DNA of 23,277 nucleotides from a virus (IMGVR_UViG_3300042939_000604:1-23277), one strand, 5' to 3'; shown: positions 1-5,396, numbered from the stretch's first letter. A program made the numbers and translations. Notes: a model not told the origin generated them from the sequence alone.

Positions 1-173
1 GGCGTGCCGTTGTGGCGGAGCGGGCGGGTGACGGGGCCGGCGGCGTGGCCGGCCGCCCACGGCTGACGCCACGGGGGCAGTTGGCCGGATTCGAGCCGGG
101 CCACGATGGCATCGGTAACGGTCTGGTAGACGTCGGGGCGGGCGGCGGTGGTGGTGGTCTTCTTCGCGGGCAT
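1..173 (-). CDS. ArdC-like antirestriction / ssDNA-binding protein, N-terminus only
   Basis: Reading leftward from the ATG at 173 gives 57 codons that run off the window edge. After a short Lys/Thr-rich lead (MPAKKTTTTAARPD) comes VYQTVTDAIVARLESGQLPPW, a helix followed by PWRQPW, and then the block PLRHNGT. This order (VYQ-VTD-I-LE-G-PPWR-PW, then PLR-NG) is the signature of the ArdC N-terminal domain (DUF1738), known from plasmids, conjugative elements and phages as a ssDNA-binding antirestriction factor, often fused to a zinc metallopeptidase. Whether the peptidase half exists here cannot be seen. The start is supported by AAGGAGCC about 9 bases upstream. The gene has its own promoter at 227-255 with a dyad operator also found in front of the gene starting at 1909. 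The family call is strong; the antirestriction role is known only for family members. Confidence 0.85.
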   Translation of the reverse strand, partial: MPAKKTTTTAARPDVYQTVTDAIVARLESGQLPPWRQPWAAGHAAGPVTRPLRHNGT

Positions 174-226
174 GGTTGGGGCTCCTTCTCTTGGGGTTTT
201 GCGGCCGTCGTGGCCGCGGTATGGTA

Positions 227-255
227 GTTGTAACCGATAGGACACAAGGGGGCAA
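227..255 (-). promoter_or_regulatory. Promoter with dyad operator for the ardC-like gene
   Basis: On the minus strand TTGCCC (255-250) is followed after exactly 17 bases by TACAAC (232-227). A 20-bp dyad, TTGTAACCGATAGGACACAA on the plus strand (228-247), lies over the spacer and the -10 box. It reads TTGTnnCCnnnnGGnnACAA, and the same dyad sits in the same position on the promoter at 1916-1944. The overlap suggests repression by a dimeric regulator. The leader to the ATG at 173 would be about 45 bases. Confidence 0.65.
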
Positions 256-265
256 GGGGGGCGGA

Positions 266-529
266 TCAAAAATCTTTTGCAGGGGCGTCGCCGGCCGCCG
301 GCGGCGTGGTGTCGCGGATGGCCTGGCCAAGCGCTTCGAGGTCGGCCGCGGTCGGCCGGGCGTTGGCGCGCTCCAGGCGTCGCACGAGGTCGCGGGCCTC
401 GTCGCGCGTGTCGAGCGTGGCGACGATCGCGCGGCCGCCATCGTTCGCGATGTATTCAACGTCGAACCATACCCCCTCGCGGCGGTCGCGGTGGCGGATG
501 ATTCGATAGCAGGGGGCCGGCGTGGTCAT
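266..529 (-). CDS. Small hypothetical protein, 87 aa
   Basis: The ATG at 529 is chosen over an in-frame TTG at 631 because GGAG lies about 9 bases before it (CTGGAGCCCTTGACC then ATG), the same ribosome-binding layout as its upstream neighbours, and because the extra N-terminus would be only Pro/Arg-rich filler. The protein starts MTTPAPCYRIIRHRDRREGV and continues with alternating strands (WFDVEYIAN, AIVATLDT) and an acidic/basic helix (RDEARDLVRRLERANA). This resembles a compact strand-strand-helix fold that reads like a small binding domain, but I do not recognise a family. It is the last gene of a four-gene minus-strand run starting at 1909. The function is unknown. Confidence 0.6.
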   Translation of the reverse strand: MTTPAPCYRIIRHRDRREGVWFDVEYIANDGGRAIVATLDTRDEARDLVRRLERANARPTAADLEALGQAIRDTTPPAAGDAPAKDF

Positions 530-627
530 GGTCAAGGGCTCCAGGGGGTGAGGGTGGCGGGCGGGGTGCCCGGCCGCCCGGTTGCCCCCGCCCGCGGGCG
601 GCGGGGGGCGCCGGGGGGCCGCAGCGG

Positions 628-960
628 TCAACGGCCGGCGGGCTCCAGGGTGAAGCCTCGCGAAGTGTCAAGCGGGCGGCCATCGGCGGCCACGAGCGTG
701 GCGAGCACGGCGCGGCGGACGGCCGCCGGCCGGAGCCCGGCGGCCCGGGCAACCTCCCGCCAGTGTCGCGCGAGGTGGGCGGCCTCGTCTCGGGCGTTTT
801 GGCGGCCGGGCTCCCGGCGCTCATCGAGGACGTACCAGAGGCCAAGGGTCCGGGCGATCCGGCGGCGCGTGGCCTGCAAGTCGGCCGCGCGGAAGATGCG
901 GGCCTGGACGATATCGGGCACGGTGGCGGGGTCAACGGTGGCGGTGGCGGTGGCGATCAT
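628..960 (-). CDS. Small hypothetical protein, 110 aa, helical
   Basis: An ATG at 960 is preceded by CTGGAGCCCCTGACC, giving a GGAG ribosome site at good spacing. The product begins MIATATATVDPATVPDIVQA and is mostly helical with many Arg and Ala residues (LQATRRRIARTLGLWYVLDE, then NARDEAAHLARHWREVARAAGLRPAAVRRAVLATLVAADG). The middle could be a helix-turn-helix-like bundle (HWREVARAAGLRPAAVRRAVLA), but this is only a visual impression. The gene shares its leader sequence with the genes before and after it and belongs to the same presumed operon. There are no membrane segments and no catalytic motif. I do not recognise the family. Confidence 0.6.
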   Translation of the reverse strand: MIATATATVDPATVPDIVQARIFRAADLQATRRRIARTLGLWYVLDERREPGRQNARDEAAHLARHWREVARAAGLRPAAVRRAVLATLVAADGRPLDTSRGFTLEPAGR

Positions 961-1037
961 GGTCAGGGGCTCCAGGGGTCAATCGTCGGCGGCCGGTTTC
1001 CCGCGGCCGTATCGGGTTGTGCGGGGGGGGCGTGGCT

Positions 1038-1295
1038 TCACTCGTCGAACATGGGCAGCATGGGCGGCCGGGCCACGGGGGCGGCGGCGGTGAAGCGGGG
1101 CGCGTCGGTGGCCCCGTGGTCCGCGACGCGCCGGACGAAAAACTCCGCGGACCACCAGGCATCCGAATAGCGGCCGCCCGCGGCGGCCGCCGCGGCGGCC
1201 ACGTCACCGGCGGCCAGGTGCTCGAAAGCACGGCGAACGGGGGCGGGGGCGGCGGCCAGTTCGGCGGCCAGTTTGGCGAACTGATTGAGCGTCAT
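1038..1295 (-). CDS. Small hypothetical protein, 85 aa
   Basis: It starts at an ATG (1295) with CTGGAGCCCGCGACG just upstream, so the ribosome site is GGAG as in its neighbours. The sequence MTLNQFAKLAAELAAAPAPV is an Ala-rich helix, followed by AFEHLAAGDVAAAAAAAGG, the motif YSDAWWSAEFFVRRVADHGAT, and a proline-rich tail ending PPMLPMFDE. The WW/FF cluster may form a small hydrophobic core. It lies 44 bases after the HTH gene (1340-1909) and is probably co-transcribed with it. No known family is recognised. Confidence 0.55.
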   Translation of the reverse strand: MTLNQFAKLAAELAAAPAPVRRAFEHLAAGDVAAAAAAAGGRYSDAWWSAEFFVRRVADHGATDAPRFTAAAPVARPPMLPMFDE

Positions 1296-1339
1296 CGTCG
1301 CGGGCTCCAGGGGGGCGGCTTGTGGCCGGTAGGGGACAA

Positions 1340-1909
1340 CTAGAACGGGGCCGCCTCACGGCGGGGGCGGCCGGCAGTGGGGTGGCGCTGGAAAAAAGCG
1401 ATGTCGGCGGCCGATACGATCCAGTTCCGGCCGCGCTTCTCACCGCGGACCTTCCCGGCCTTGACCAGTTGGCGCAGCCATTGTTCCGTTATGTCGGCGG
1501 CCGCGGCCGCGGCCACGAGTGGCACCATTTCGCCGGGCTCGGCGGGGGCGGCGAGCGCGGCGGCGCGGTCGAGCGCTTCCGTCATGACGTCATCGGCCGG
1601 CCGGAGCCCGTCGGCGGCCGTGGCCAGGTCGGCGAAAAGCTCGTCGGCCGTCAGGCCGCGATCCGCGGCGACAACATCCAGCCCGGGGAGGTAGGTCGCG
1701 TCGCCCTCGGCGAAGGCGGCCCGGTGGCGACCCTTGAACCGGCCCCCGTGAGCGTCGCCCGCGGCCGCCTTGAACGCGTCGCGACGCGCGGCCGTGGTCC
1801 GCTCCAGTTCGGCGATCTCAAGGCCGCGGATCTCACGGTAGACATCGAGGACCGCGGACCATTCAAGGCCCAGCTCCGTCGCGCGTCGCTTGTGTTCGGT
1901 TGTGTTCAT
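1340..1909 (-). CDS. HTH (excisionase/MerR-like) domain protein, 189 aa
   Basis: The frame stays open further upstream, but the ATG at 1909 is favoured. The -10 box of a good promoter ends only 6 bases before it, and the protein then starts sensibly as MNTTEHKRRATELGLEWSAV. The N-terminal two thirds are helical and charged. The last 55 residues read VPLVAAAAAADITEQWLRQL then VKAGKVRGEKRGRNWIVSAAD. This is the pattern of a winged helix of the excisionase/MerR type, where a helix-turn-helix is followed by an Arg-rich wing and a second strand (NWIVSAADI). It heads the minus-strand run 1909-266. A DNA-binding role is inferred; it may be the autoregulator that acts on the dyads at 1917-1936 and 228-247, but nothing in the sequence proves that link. 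Confidence 0.7.
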   Translation of the reverse strand: MNTTEHKRRATELGLEWSAVLDVYREIRGLEIAELERTTAARRDAFKAAAGDAHGGRFKGRHRAAFAEGDATYLPGLDVVAADRGLTADELFADLATAADGLRPADDVMTEALDRAAALAAPAEPGEMVPLVAAAAAADITEQWLRQLVKAGKVRGEKRGRNWIVSAADIAFFQRHPTAGRPRREAAPF

Positions 1910-1915
1910 GCTGCG

Positions 1916-1944
1916 ATTGTAACCTATCGGTGACAACGGGTCAA
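1916..1944 (-). promoter_or_regulatory. Sigma70-like promoter with dyad operator, probably leaderless
   Basis: Minus strand: TTGACC (1944-1939), 17 bases, TACAAT (1921-1916). The dyad TTGTAACCTATCGGTGACAA (plus strand 1917-1936) covers the spacer and part of the -10 box. The expected transcription start falls at or next to the A of the ATG at 1909, so the mRNA may have no leader and no ribosome site. Confidence 0.75.
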
Positions 1945-2045
1945 GTGGGTGAGTCAAAAAGTTTTTTTCCCCTACACTTGTGGCCGGACGGCCACAATGG
2001 ACATTTGGCACCGTGAGAAAAACGGGGGCCGCCGGACCCTCGCGA

Positions 2046-2064
2046 GGGTATTTCGATGGCCGCC
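2046..2064 (+). repeat. Left inverted copy of the TATTTCGAT motif framing the repeat array
   Basis: The sequence GGGTATTTCGATGGCCGCC is the reverse complement, apart from a 5-base insertion, of the stretch at 2420-2445. The pair brackets the tandem repeats at 2100-2422. A near-identical motif stands in front of the gene at 13109. Confidence 0.7.
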
Positions 2065-2099
2065 CGGTGACGGGCTCACGGCCTCACCGGCCTAACGGC

Positions 2100-2422
2100 C
2101 TCACGAGGTCGGGCGGGCTCACGAGGTCGGGCGGGCTCACGAGGTCGGGCGGGCTCACGCCTCACGACCTCACGACCTCACGACCTCACGACCTCACGAC
2201 CTCACGGGCTCACGGGCTCACGGGCTCACGGGCTCACGACCTCACGACCTCACGACCTCACCGGGCTCACCGGGCTCCAGGCTCCAGGCTCCAGGCTCCA
2301 GGCTCCAGGCTCCAGGCTCCAGGCTCCAGGCTCCAGGCTCCAGGCTCCAGGCTCCAGGCTCCAGGCTCCAGGCTCACCGCCTCACCGCCTCACCGCCTCA
2401 CCGCCTCACCGGGCTCACCGGC
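2100..2422. repeat. Mosaic of short tandem repeats in a gene-free region
   Basis: Consecutive blocks are visible. First come three copies of an 18-bp unit CTCACGAGGTCGGGCGGG (2100-2153). Then come twelve 8-bp units, CTCACGAC or CTCACGGG (2161-2256), two 9-bp units CTCACCGGG (2257-2274), fourteen exact 7-bp units CTCCAGG (2275-2372), four 8-bp units CTCACCGC (2373-2404), and two final CTCACCGG-type units. Units change length but mostly keep a CTCAC or CTCC start. No credible gene lies in 1910-2577; the one open frame across the array simply translates the repeats. It is probably a slippage-prone VNTR-like intergenic segment. Confidence 0.9.
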
Positions 2423-2430
2423 GGCCGCGA

Positions 2431-2478
2431 CCATCGAAATACCCCGGGCGGGGGGGAGGGGGGCTATCGAAATACCCC
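2431..2478 (-). repeat. Two direct copies of the YATCGAAATACCCC motif
   Basis: CCATCGAAATACCCC (2431-2445) and CTATCGAAATACCCC (2464-2478) are direct repeats with a 33-bp period. They are inverted relative to the copies at 2046-2064 and 13093-13108. The motif is too long to recur by chance in such GC-rich DNA, so a protein-binding or recombination role is likely. Confidence 0.7.
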
Positions 2479-2577
2479 TTGTGGGGGGGTAGGTGTACGG
2501 GCGTTCAGGGGTCCTCCCAGCGGCCCGCGGCGGGCCGCCCCGGCTTCGAACGGCCCATCATCATCGAGTCCGTGCGC

Positions 2578-2940
2578 TCACCGGTCCAGCAAACCGTCTT
2601 TTCGCATTTCGTCGCCCTCCACCAACTCGACCACGATCCCCTCGAGACTGTCGTTTCGTTTCACCGTGACAACGACCAGCTCCCCCGGCTTTTTGCGCTT
2701 GCAATAGTTCGCGATCGTCTTGGGATGCTTCACCCTCACCTTGTCCACCCACACGATCATGTCGCCATGCACAAACCCCGACGCTCGGGCCTTCCCTGTG
2801 GCATAGAACCGCTCCAGGCGAACGATCGTGGTGCCTGGATTCACGATGCTCGGATGAAGTGCGGCCTCAAATCCGATGTGGGTTTCGGCCGACGCTACGC
2901 AACAGGCCGCAACTGAACAGATGAACACAAGCGCACGCAT
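2578..2940 (-). CDS. Secreted PDZ-like domain protein, 120 aa
   Basis: The N-terminus MRALVFICSVAACCVASA is a short signal peptide. Cleavage after ASA is plausible, and VAAC also fits a lipoprotein box, so the mature protein could be lipid-anchored. Residues about 35-110 have the PDZ pattern: ARASGFVHGDMIVWVDKVRV gives the G-x-V-x-GD-I-x-x-VD core, followed by a helix (HPKTIANYCKRKK) and strands ELVVVTVKRN and GIVVELVEG. There is no protease domain, so it is a stand-alone binding module. The start has GGAGG 8 bases upstream, inside the end of the integrase gene; the two genes are 2 bases apart and share an operon. A secreted protein expressed with an integrase is a candidate lysogenic-conversion gene, but it could also be a host gene next to the insertion. 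Confidence 0.75.
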   Translation of the reverse strand: MRALVFICSVAACCVASAETHIGFEAALHPSIVNPGTTIVRLERFYATGKARASGFVHGDMIVWVDKVRVKHPKTIANYCKRKKPGELVVVTVKRNDSLEGIVVELVEGDEMRKDGLLDR

Positions 2941-2942
2941 GG

Positions 2943-3833
2943 CTATCCTCCGGCTGGTGGTTGGAGTTTGGGCAACAAGTCGCAGGCCCGCGGCCCACGG
3001 TCAACATAGCGGGGGTCTAAGTACCACCTTTTTGTGGTCGAGGCTTGGGCATGGCCCGCCAACTGTACCGGATCTCCCCCGGCCCGGGCGAAATGGGAAA
3101 TGGCGGATCGCCTCACCTGCTGAAAGCCAACTCGCTTGCCGGCCAGGCCCGCTCGCTCAAGGATCGACTTCAACTTGTCCCACAGGTATGTCTTGCCACG
3201 ATCCCAGGCGAACAGCGATTGCCCTGTCTTGCGGGGCGTCGCCGCCAGCATCGCGTCGATCCGGTCGCAGACCTCTGCGGACAGGTCCGAAACCCGGCCG
3301 CGTCGCCTTCCCTTTCGCACGCCGGCCTCAAACGTGATGTGCGGCCGGCGGTAGCTCTCCCGCGGCGTTGTCATAATCGCTCCGATCCGTTCGCCCGACT
3401 CAAACGCCACAGAAATCACAAGCGGCCACCATTCCCGGGCAGGGAATCCCGCAACCAGCCCGTTTTGGGCACACGCTTCCGCGTAGAGTCGCCGCAGTTC
3501 GTCCTCTGACCACGACATCGGCACGGGCTCGGGCAGGACGCAGGGCTCGCAGGACGGCATTCGCTCGATCAGCCTCCGCTCGCTGGCCAGCCGGGCCATG
3601 CTCATCAGCTGGCTCCGCTCCTTCTCGGCCGTGAAGGCAGACCGTGTTGCCTGCCGGTGCTCGAGGAACCTGGCAAGCGTCAACTCGTCGGCCAGGTCCG
3701 AGAGATCCGCGGGACGGCCGAGGAACTTCCCGAACGTCCGAATCGTGCAGCCGTAAAGCCGGCTGGTGTTTTCCGACCGGCCACGCAGCTTGAGTGGCCG
3801 ATAAACCGTGTCGAAGTATTCTTGAACCGTCAT
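2943..3833 (-). CDS. int: Tyrosine recombinase (phage integrase), 296 aa
   Basis: The protein would catalyse site-specific integration and, with a partner, excision. Residues 1-60 form a SAM-like core-binding domain (VQEYFDTVYRPLKLRGRSEN, then LYGCTIRTFGKFLG). The catalytic domain spans about 105-285: R149 in FESGERIGA, K174 in the strand hairpin GVRKGRRRG, box II at 238-241 (QQVR), H261 in AGHAQAST, and nucleophile Y271 in RWYLDPRY. Box II normally reads HxxR; here the His is Gln238, an unusual but tolerated change. The start has GGAGGAGG about 9 bases upstream. It is divergent from the HTH regulator at 4060 and co-directional with the PDZ gene. No duplicated attachment core is visible in this window, so the att site is not assigned. 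Confidence 0.92.
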   Translation of the reverse strand: MTVQEYFDTVYRPLKLRGRSENTSRLYGCTIRTFGKFLGRPADLSDLADELTLARFLEHRQATRSAFTAEKERSQLMSMARLASERRLIERMPSCEPCVLPEPVPMSWSEDELRRLYAEACAQNGLVAGFPAREWWPLVISVAFESGERIGAIMTTPRESYRRPHITFEAGVRKGRRRGRVSDLSAEVCDRIDAMLAATPRKTGQSLFAWDRGKTYLWDKLKSILERAGLAGKRVGFQQVRRSAISHFARAGGDPVQLAGHAQASTTKRWYLDPRYVDRGPRACDLLPKLQPPAGG

Positions 3834-4059
3834 TGCGTGTACCTCCTCCGGATGGATAGGTCACGCTTCCGTGCTATGCGACCCGCGCCGTCCTGGTCGC
3901 GGTGTTTTCGGGCCCGTGCGGCGGGGAAATCCGAGTTCTGTCCCCGCCACTTTTTTGCCCCGGGTGGTCCGGCGTCATGCCGGCCGCCCGGGCGGCCCCA
4001 TACACCACGTTTGCCTCGCCCTGGTCGCGAGTCAAGGATTCGGTCTGGAGGGCGTCGGA
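3834..4059. other. Divergent intergenic region between integrase and repressor
   Basis: This 226-bp gap must hold the integrase promoter and the promoter of the HTH gene. I see no convincing -35/-10 pair on either strand. It contains a perfect 16-bp palindrome GGCCGCCCGGGCGGCC (3982-3997), immediately preceded by an overlapping small hairpin CCGGC-gtcat-GCCGG (3969-3983). Either could be an operator. No small gene is supported. Confidence 0.5.
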
Positions 4060-4317
4060 ATGGCTACTGTCAGCGAGAAAGACACGGGCGGCCGGCCGCG
4101 AGAGCGTGAGCTGTGCGAGCTGGGCCAACGCATTGAGGCTCGCCTGGAAAAGTTGCGGATTTCCGTTGACAACCTCGCTGACTGTACGGGCGTCAACCGG
4201 CAGACGATCTACGACATCATGTGTGGGCGAACGAGCGAGCCCCGTCCATCGACCCTGCGGAAGCTGGCCGAGGGGCTTGGGACCACCCGCGAAAAACTGG
4301 CTGGGGATCTGTTTTGA
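4060..4317 (+). CDS. Small Cro/C1-type HTH regulator, 85 aa
   Basis: The ATG at 4060 follows CTGGAGGGCG. The frame extends upstream, but that part is low-complexity and lacks a ribosome site. Residues 20-80 hold a complete XRE-type helix-turn-helix: LGQRIEARLEKLRISVDNLA, DCTGVNRQTIYDIMCGRT, then PRPSTLRKLAEGLGTTREKL. The recognition helix is NRQTIYDIMCG. No dimerisation or LexA-like cleavage domain follows, so it is closer to Cro or a minimal repressor than to CI. It lies between the divergent integrase and the rightward early promoter, the usual place of a lysogeny regulator. The repeated GTTGTCTGGC sites at 4334 and 4367 are its most obvious candidate targets. Its stop codon lies inside the terminator that follows. 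Confidence 0.88.
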   Translation: MATVSEKDTGGRPRERELCELGQRIEARLEKLRISVDNLADCTGVNRQTIYDIMCGRTSEPRPSTLRKLAEGLGTTREKLAGDLF

Positions 4318-4328
4318 TCCCTTTTTTT
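4304..4328 (+). terminator. Intrinsic terminator after the HTH gene
   Basis: A perfect 6-bp stem GGGATC (4304-4309) / GATCCC (4316-4321) with loop TGTTTT is followed at once by seven T residues (4322-4328). The TGA stop of the HTH gene (4315-4317) is part of the structure. Confidence 0.85.
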
Positions 4329-4333
4329 CAGCA

Positions 4334-4388
4334 GTTGTCTGGCATTCCAGATTTCTTGGTTGACACGTTGTCTGGCGACGATTACAAC
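4334..4388 (+). promoter_or_regulatory. Rightward early promoter with two GTTGTCTGGC operator-like repeats
   Basis: TTGACA (4360-4365), 17 bases, TACAAC (4383-4388): a perfect -35 box and spacing with a fair -10 box. The 10-mer GTTGTCTGGC occurs at 4334-4343, just upstream of the -35 box, and at 4367-4376, within the spacer. They are exactly 33 bp apart, about three helical turns, so a dimeric or cooperative repressor could bind both on one face. The promoter would drive the long plus-strand operon that starts near 4497. Confidence 0.8.
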
Positions 4389-4496
4389 CTCCCCCCGACG
4401 TCGATCAACGTGATCGGCCGGACAGTGAGGCGAGGGACCGCCAGATGGACAGCAGCGGCAGGAAGCCAGCGGCGGCCACCAACCACGGAGGCGGCC

Positions 4497-4688
4497 ATGC
4501 GAAATCGGATCAAGCGACACGCGACCACGAAGCCCGCGGCACCGGAGCCGAGTCGCGACGAGATCGAAACGGCCCTGGCGGAGATTCACGCCAAGTGGTC
4601 GGCACGGCGTCGGCGGAATCGGCACGCGATGGCCGAGTTCCAGGTCCAGTACCGGCTGACGCCAATCGTGACCGGATCGCGTCGCTGA
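4497..4688 (+). CDS. Small basic hypothetical protein, 63 aa
   Basis: It is the first well-initiated gene after the early promoter: CACGGAGG lies 5 bases before the ATG at 4497. The product starts MRNRIKRHATTKPAAPEPSR, continues DEIETALAEIHAKWSARRRR and ends in a short strand-like segment (EFQVQYRLTPIV). It is strongly basic, with one amphipathic helix, so nucleic-acid or transcript binding is possible. I do not recognise a family. A longer open frame (4595-5059) overlaps its 3' half; the amino-acid pattern is more protein-like here than in that overlapping part. Confidence 0.55.
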   Translation: MRNRIKRHATTKPAAPEPSRDEIETALAEIHAKWSARRRRNRHAMAEFQVQYRLTPIVTGSRR

Positions 4689-5059
4689 TTGCGGACGTTC
4701 GGCGGGTTGCCTGGGAACTGTTCAACCGGGCCGTGATAGCCCACGACTGCGGCACTCGCCTCTCGCTGGACGAGGCTGAGGCGATGAGCATCGACCAGAG
4801 GATTCTGGTTGGTGATCTCACGGCCATGTACGACGCGATTGTTGAGGCCCGCGAGGCGCTCGACATCGTGCGGGCCGACGTCGGCACGCTGGTGGCCGGA
4901 GACCCGGAAACGCTCGACCGCCTCGCTGCGGTTCGGGCCGAGAGCGAGGCCCGCGGGGCCACGCGAGCGAAACAGGATGCCGCGGCGAGGGACCGCAGCG
5001 GAACGGAGCGGCAGAGGAGCCGCATCACACGGAGGGCCTCGCCCACGAGTCACGGCTGA
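4595..5059 (+). CDS. Hypothetical helical protein, about 154 aa, start uncertain
   Basis: The protein-like part begins around RIASLIADVRRVAWELFNRA and runs through LSLDEAEAMSIDQRILVGDL, YDAIVEAREALDIVRADVGT and DPETLDRLAAVRAESEARGA, a series of amphipathic helices with probable coiled-coil character, then a basic, disordered tail. No family is recognised. Start choice is hard: ATG 4445 would make the first 50 residues a shadow of the 63-aa gene; GTG 4595 has GGCGGAG about 11 bases upstream and is used here; ATG 4784 is also possible. No ordinary start codon lies at the end of the preceding gene, where overlap coupling would be expected. The gene ends just within the hairpin region preceding csrA. 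Confidence 0.5.
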   Translation: MVGTASAESARDGRVPGPVPADANRDRIASLIADVRRVAWELFNRAVIAHDCGTRLSLDEAEAMSIDQRILVGDLTAMYDAIVEAREALDIVRADVGTLVAGDPETLDRLAAVRAESEARGATRAKQDAAARDRSGTERQRSRITRRASPTSHG

Positions 5060-5077
5060 CCAGTGGGCGGTTTTTTT
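5040..5077 (+). terminator. Terminator-like hairpin directly abutting the csrA start
   Basis: CGCCCAC (5040-5046) pairs perfectly with GTGGGCG (5063-5069). The 16-base loop contains a further TCA/TGA mini-stem. After one G come seven T residues (5071-5077), and the csrA ATG starts at 5079. This has every feature of an intrinsic terminator, yet lies within the operon, so it may act as an attenuator or as a translational control hairpin for csrA. CACGGAGG, a GGA-containing motif of the kind CsrA binds, lies at 5028-5035. Confidence 0.65.
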
Positions 5078-5078
5078 G

Positions 5079-5396
5079 ATGCTTGTTCTGACACGACGGG
5101 AAACGCAGGTAATCACGATCCACTGCCCGGATGGGACGTCGATCGAGGTCAGCGTTGTGGCGATCGACGGGGGAAAGGTTCGGCTGGGCTTTACGGCTCC
5201 GCCCACGGTCAACATAGCCAGGAAGGAGCGCGACGATGGACGAGCTTTGCGGCCTCAAGCGACGCAGGCGGTCGGCGGTGGGGCAACGGGAATCAAAGAC
5301 GGCACTCCGCACGGCCAAGTCGTGCCGGGCCGTCGCAGTGGCCAGACAGGTCTGCATATCTGGCCGCAGAGTCACCAAGGGGATCTATCGGATTGA
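5079..5396 (+). CDS. csrA: Phage-encoded CsrA-family RNA-binding regulator, 105 aa
   Basis: CsrA binds GGA motifs in mRNA leaders as a swapped dimer and changes translation or stability. The first 50 residues are a clear family member: MLVLTRRETQVITI, then DGTSIEVSVVAIDGGKVRLG, FTAPPTVNIARKER. Conserved features are the MLxLTRR start with R6 and R7, the V-V-x-I-x-G-x-KVRLG central strands, the APxxVxIxRxE end, and an Arg equivalent to E. coli R44. Usual length is about 60-75 aa; here the frame continues for some 50 residues of Gly/Arg-rich, non-conserved sequence that overlaps the next gene (from 5236) in another frame. A strong ribosome site is missing: the bases before ATG are a T7 run preceded by the GGGCGG arm of a hairpin. 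TTG at 5076 is an alternative start. Confidence 0.85.
   Translation: MLVLTRRETQVITIHCPDGTSIEVSVVAIDGGKVRLGFTAPPTVNIARKERDDGRALRPQATQAVGGGATGIKDGTPHGQVVPGRRSGQTGLHIWPQSHQGDLSD

Noticed and set aside
12-227. 71-aa plus-strand Gly-rich frame
   Set aside because: Shadow of the ardC-like gene on the opposite strand.
1954-1966. AAAAAG-TTTTTTT as a terminator
   Set aside because: No GC stem precedes the T-run; it lies in the promoter-upstream region of the 1909 gene.
2100-2422. CRISPR-like array
   Set aside because: Units are 7-18 bp and head-to-tail with no spacers, and there is no cas gene.
1980-2492. 170-aa plus-strand open frame
   Set aside because: It only translates the tandem repeats and has no ribosome site.
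2540-2565. tRNA-like TTCGAA arm as attachment site
   Set aside because: The flanking arms do not pair as a T-arm and no acceptor or anticodon stem can be drawn.
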